Assembly: GCA_016926315.1 (NCBI GenBank)
Contig: JAFGOU010000582.1
Location: 1 to 8,797, forward strand
Origin: Chitinispirillaceae bacterium
GTDB taxonomy: Bacteria > Fibrobacterota > Chitinivibrionia > Chitinivibrionales > Chitinispirillaceae
Length of the DNA: 8,797 nt
Direction of reading: 5' to 3'
Shown here: positions 7,441-8,797 of the stretch, one piece after another
Position numbering within the stretch: the stretch's first letter is position 1
How the letters are laid out: every line of letters starts with the position of its first letter
Program-made: the position numbers and the translations under genes
The notes under the pieces: model-generated
The model's input: the letters and a program-made list of their open reading frames with translations, nothing else
Told to the model about the DNA's origin: nothing
The model's database searches: none

Positions 7441-7458
7441 TGGCAAACCACTGCGATT

Positions 7459-8538
<1,080 letters not shown>

Positions 8539-8595
8539 TCTTGCTAAATTCCTGGTATTTCCCCGAACGTTCTCGACAACGATAAGGTGCTGGAT

Positions 8596-8601
8596 ATTAT
8601 A
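8596..8601 (-). promoter_or_regulatory. Possible -10 box for the HD-GYP gene
   Basis: The minus strand reads TATAAT here, about 58 bases before the ATG at 8538. No hexamer resembling TTGACA lies 15-18 bases upstream of it, so it is a consensus -10 match without a -35. Confidence 0.25.
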
Positions 8602-8712
8602 AACATACGCAGTTTTCGACGGTTTTTATAGCGGATTCTTCAACAGGTTTATATACAATACCATAGATCCACCTTGTTTTCCAGCCGTTTCAAAGCCGGT
8701 TGAGAACACCAT

Positions 8713-8758
8713 CAGCGCTGCGGAGTGAAAATTTTTCGCACCTAAGGGCGCAGCGCTG
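8713..8758. repeat. 10-bp perfect inverted repeat built on the palindrome CAGCGCTG
   Basis: CAGCGCTGCG (8713-8722) and CGCAGCGCTG (8749-8758) are perfect inverse copies separated by 26 bases. The core CAGCGCTG is itself an 8-bp palindrome, so the site is also a pair of identical dyads about 38 bases apart. The spacer contains GTGAAAATTTTTCGCAC. It could be a long stem-loop, an operator pair or part of an interspersed palindromic element. It lies 175-220 bases upstream of the HD-GYP start. Confidence 0.6.
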
Positions 8759-8797
8759 TGCCTTTGATTTTCCCCTGTTTGTTCATTACCTCTGGAC

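Larger units (their letters stand above)
8539..8797. other. Non-coding region upstream of the HD-GYP gene
   Basis: I see no credible gene in these 259 bases at the right edge. The only open frames are about 30 codons or fewer. The region holds the presumed HD-GYP promoter and the palindromic inverted repeat listed separately. The part nearer the gene is AT-rich. Confidence 0.6.

Noticed and set aside
8742..8786. A 14-codon minus-strand open frame after AGAGG
   Set aside because: It is too short, the spacing to the AGAGG is only two bases, and it runs into the palindromic repeat. It could be a leader peptide, but nothing supports that.

Overview
The window is a bacterial chromosomal segment of moderate, uneven GC content. 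It carries no RNA genes, CRISPR array or transposase that I can recognise. A candidate lipoprotein signal peptide, Ig/cadherin-like and RCC1 repeats, polytopic TMTC-like transferases with TPR tails and an HD-GYP signalling protein suggest an environmental Gram-negative, possibly from the FCB/Fibrobacterota side or an uncultivated relative. That placement is a low-confidence inference; no phylogenetic marker is present.

Layout. (1) Positions 1-188, minus strand: the first 62 codons of a gene running off the left edge, with faint resemblance to Hcp/TssD tube proteins. (2) 189-368: a divergent intergenic region holding a good ribosome binding site for the next gene. (3) 369-3461, plus: a 1030-residue exported protein with a weak lipobox, about six Ig/cadherin-like domains and a C-terminal seven-bladed RCC1 propeller whose first six blades are exactly 48 residues long. 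(4) 3461-5209, plus: a TMTC-like membrane glycosyltransferase (GT-C fold) with three TPRs; its first possible start overlaps the previous stop (TGATG). (5) 5352-7427, plus: a second TMTC-like gene with about seven TPRs, broken by a single in-frame TAG at a Trp codon of a signature motif. (6) 7459-8538, minus, convergent: an HD-GYP cyclic-di-GMP phosphodiesterase whose receiver domain has lost its phosphoacceptor aspartate. (7) 8539-8797: non-coding, with a possible -10 box and a palindromic inverted repeat.

How the genes may work together. Animal TMTC proteins O-mannosylate the Ig-like folds of cadherins. Here a TMTC-like gene is coupled to a gene for a surface protein built of Ig/cadherin-like domains. 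The hypothesis is that the transferase modifies that protein, with the neighbouring paralogue as a second or retired enzyme. The HD-GYP gene faces the other way and is probably an independent unit.

Composition is mosaic. Sampled 60-base lines give about 60% GC early in the 369-3461 gene. From about 2290 to 5209 they are mostly 35-47%, and they return to about 55% in the second transferase. The RCC1 coding part and the first transferase gene may therefore share a history different from their flanks.
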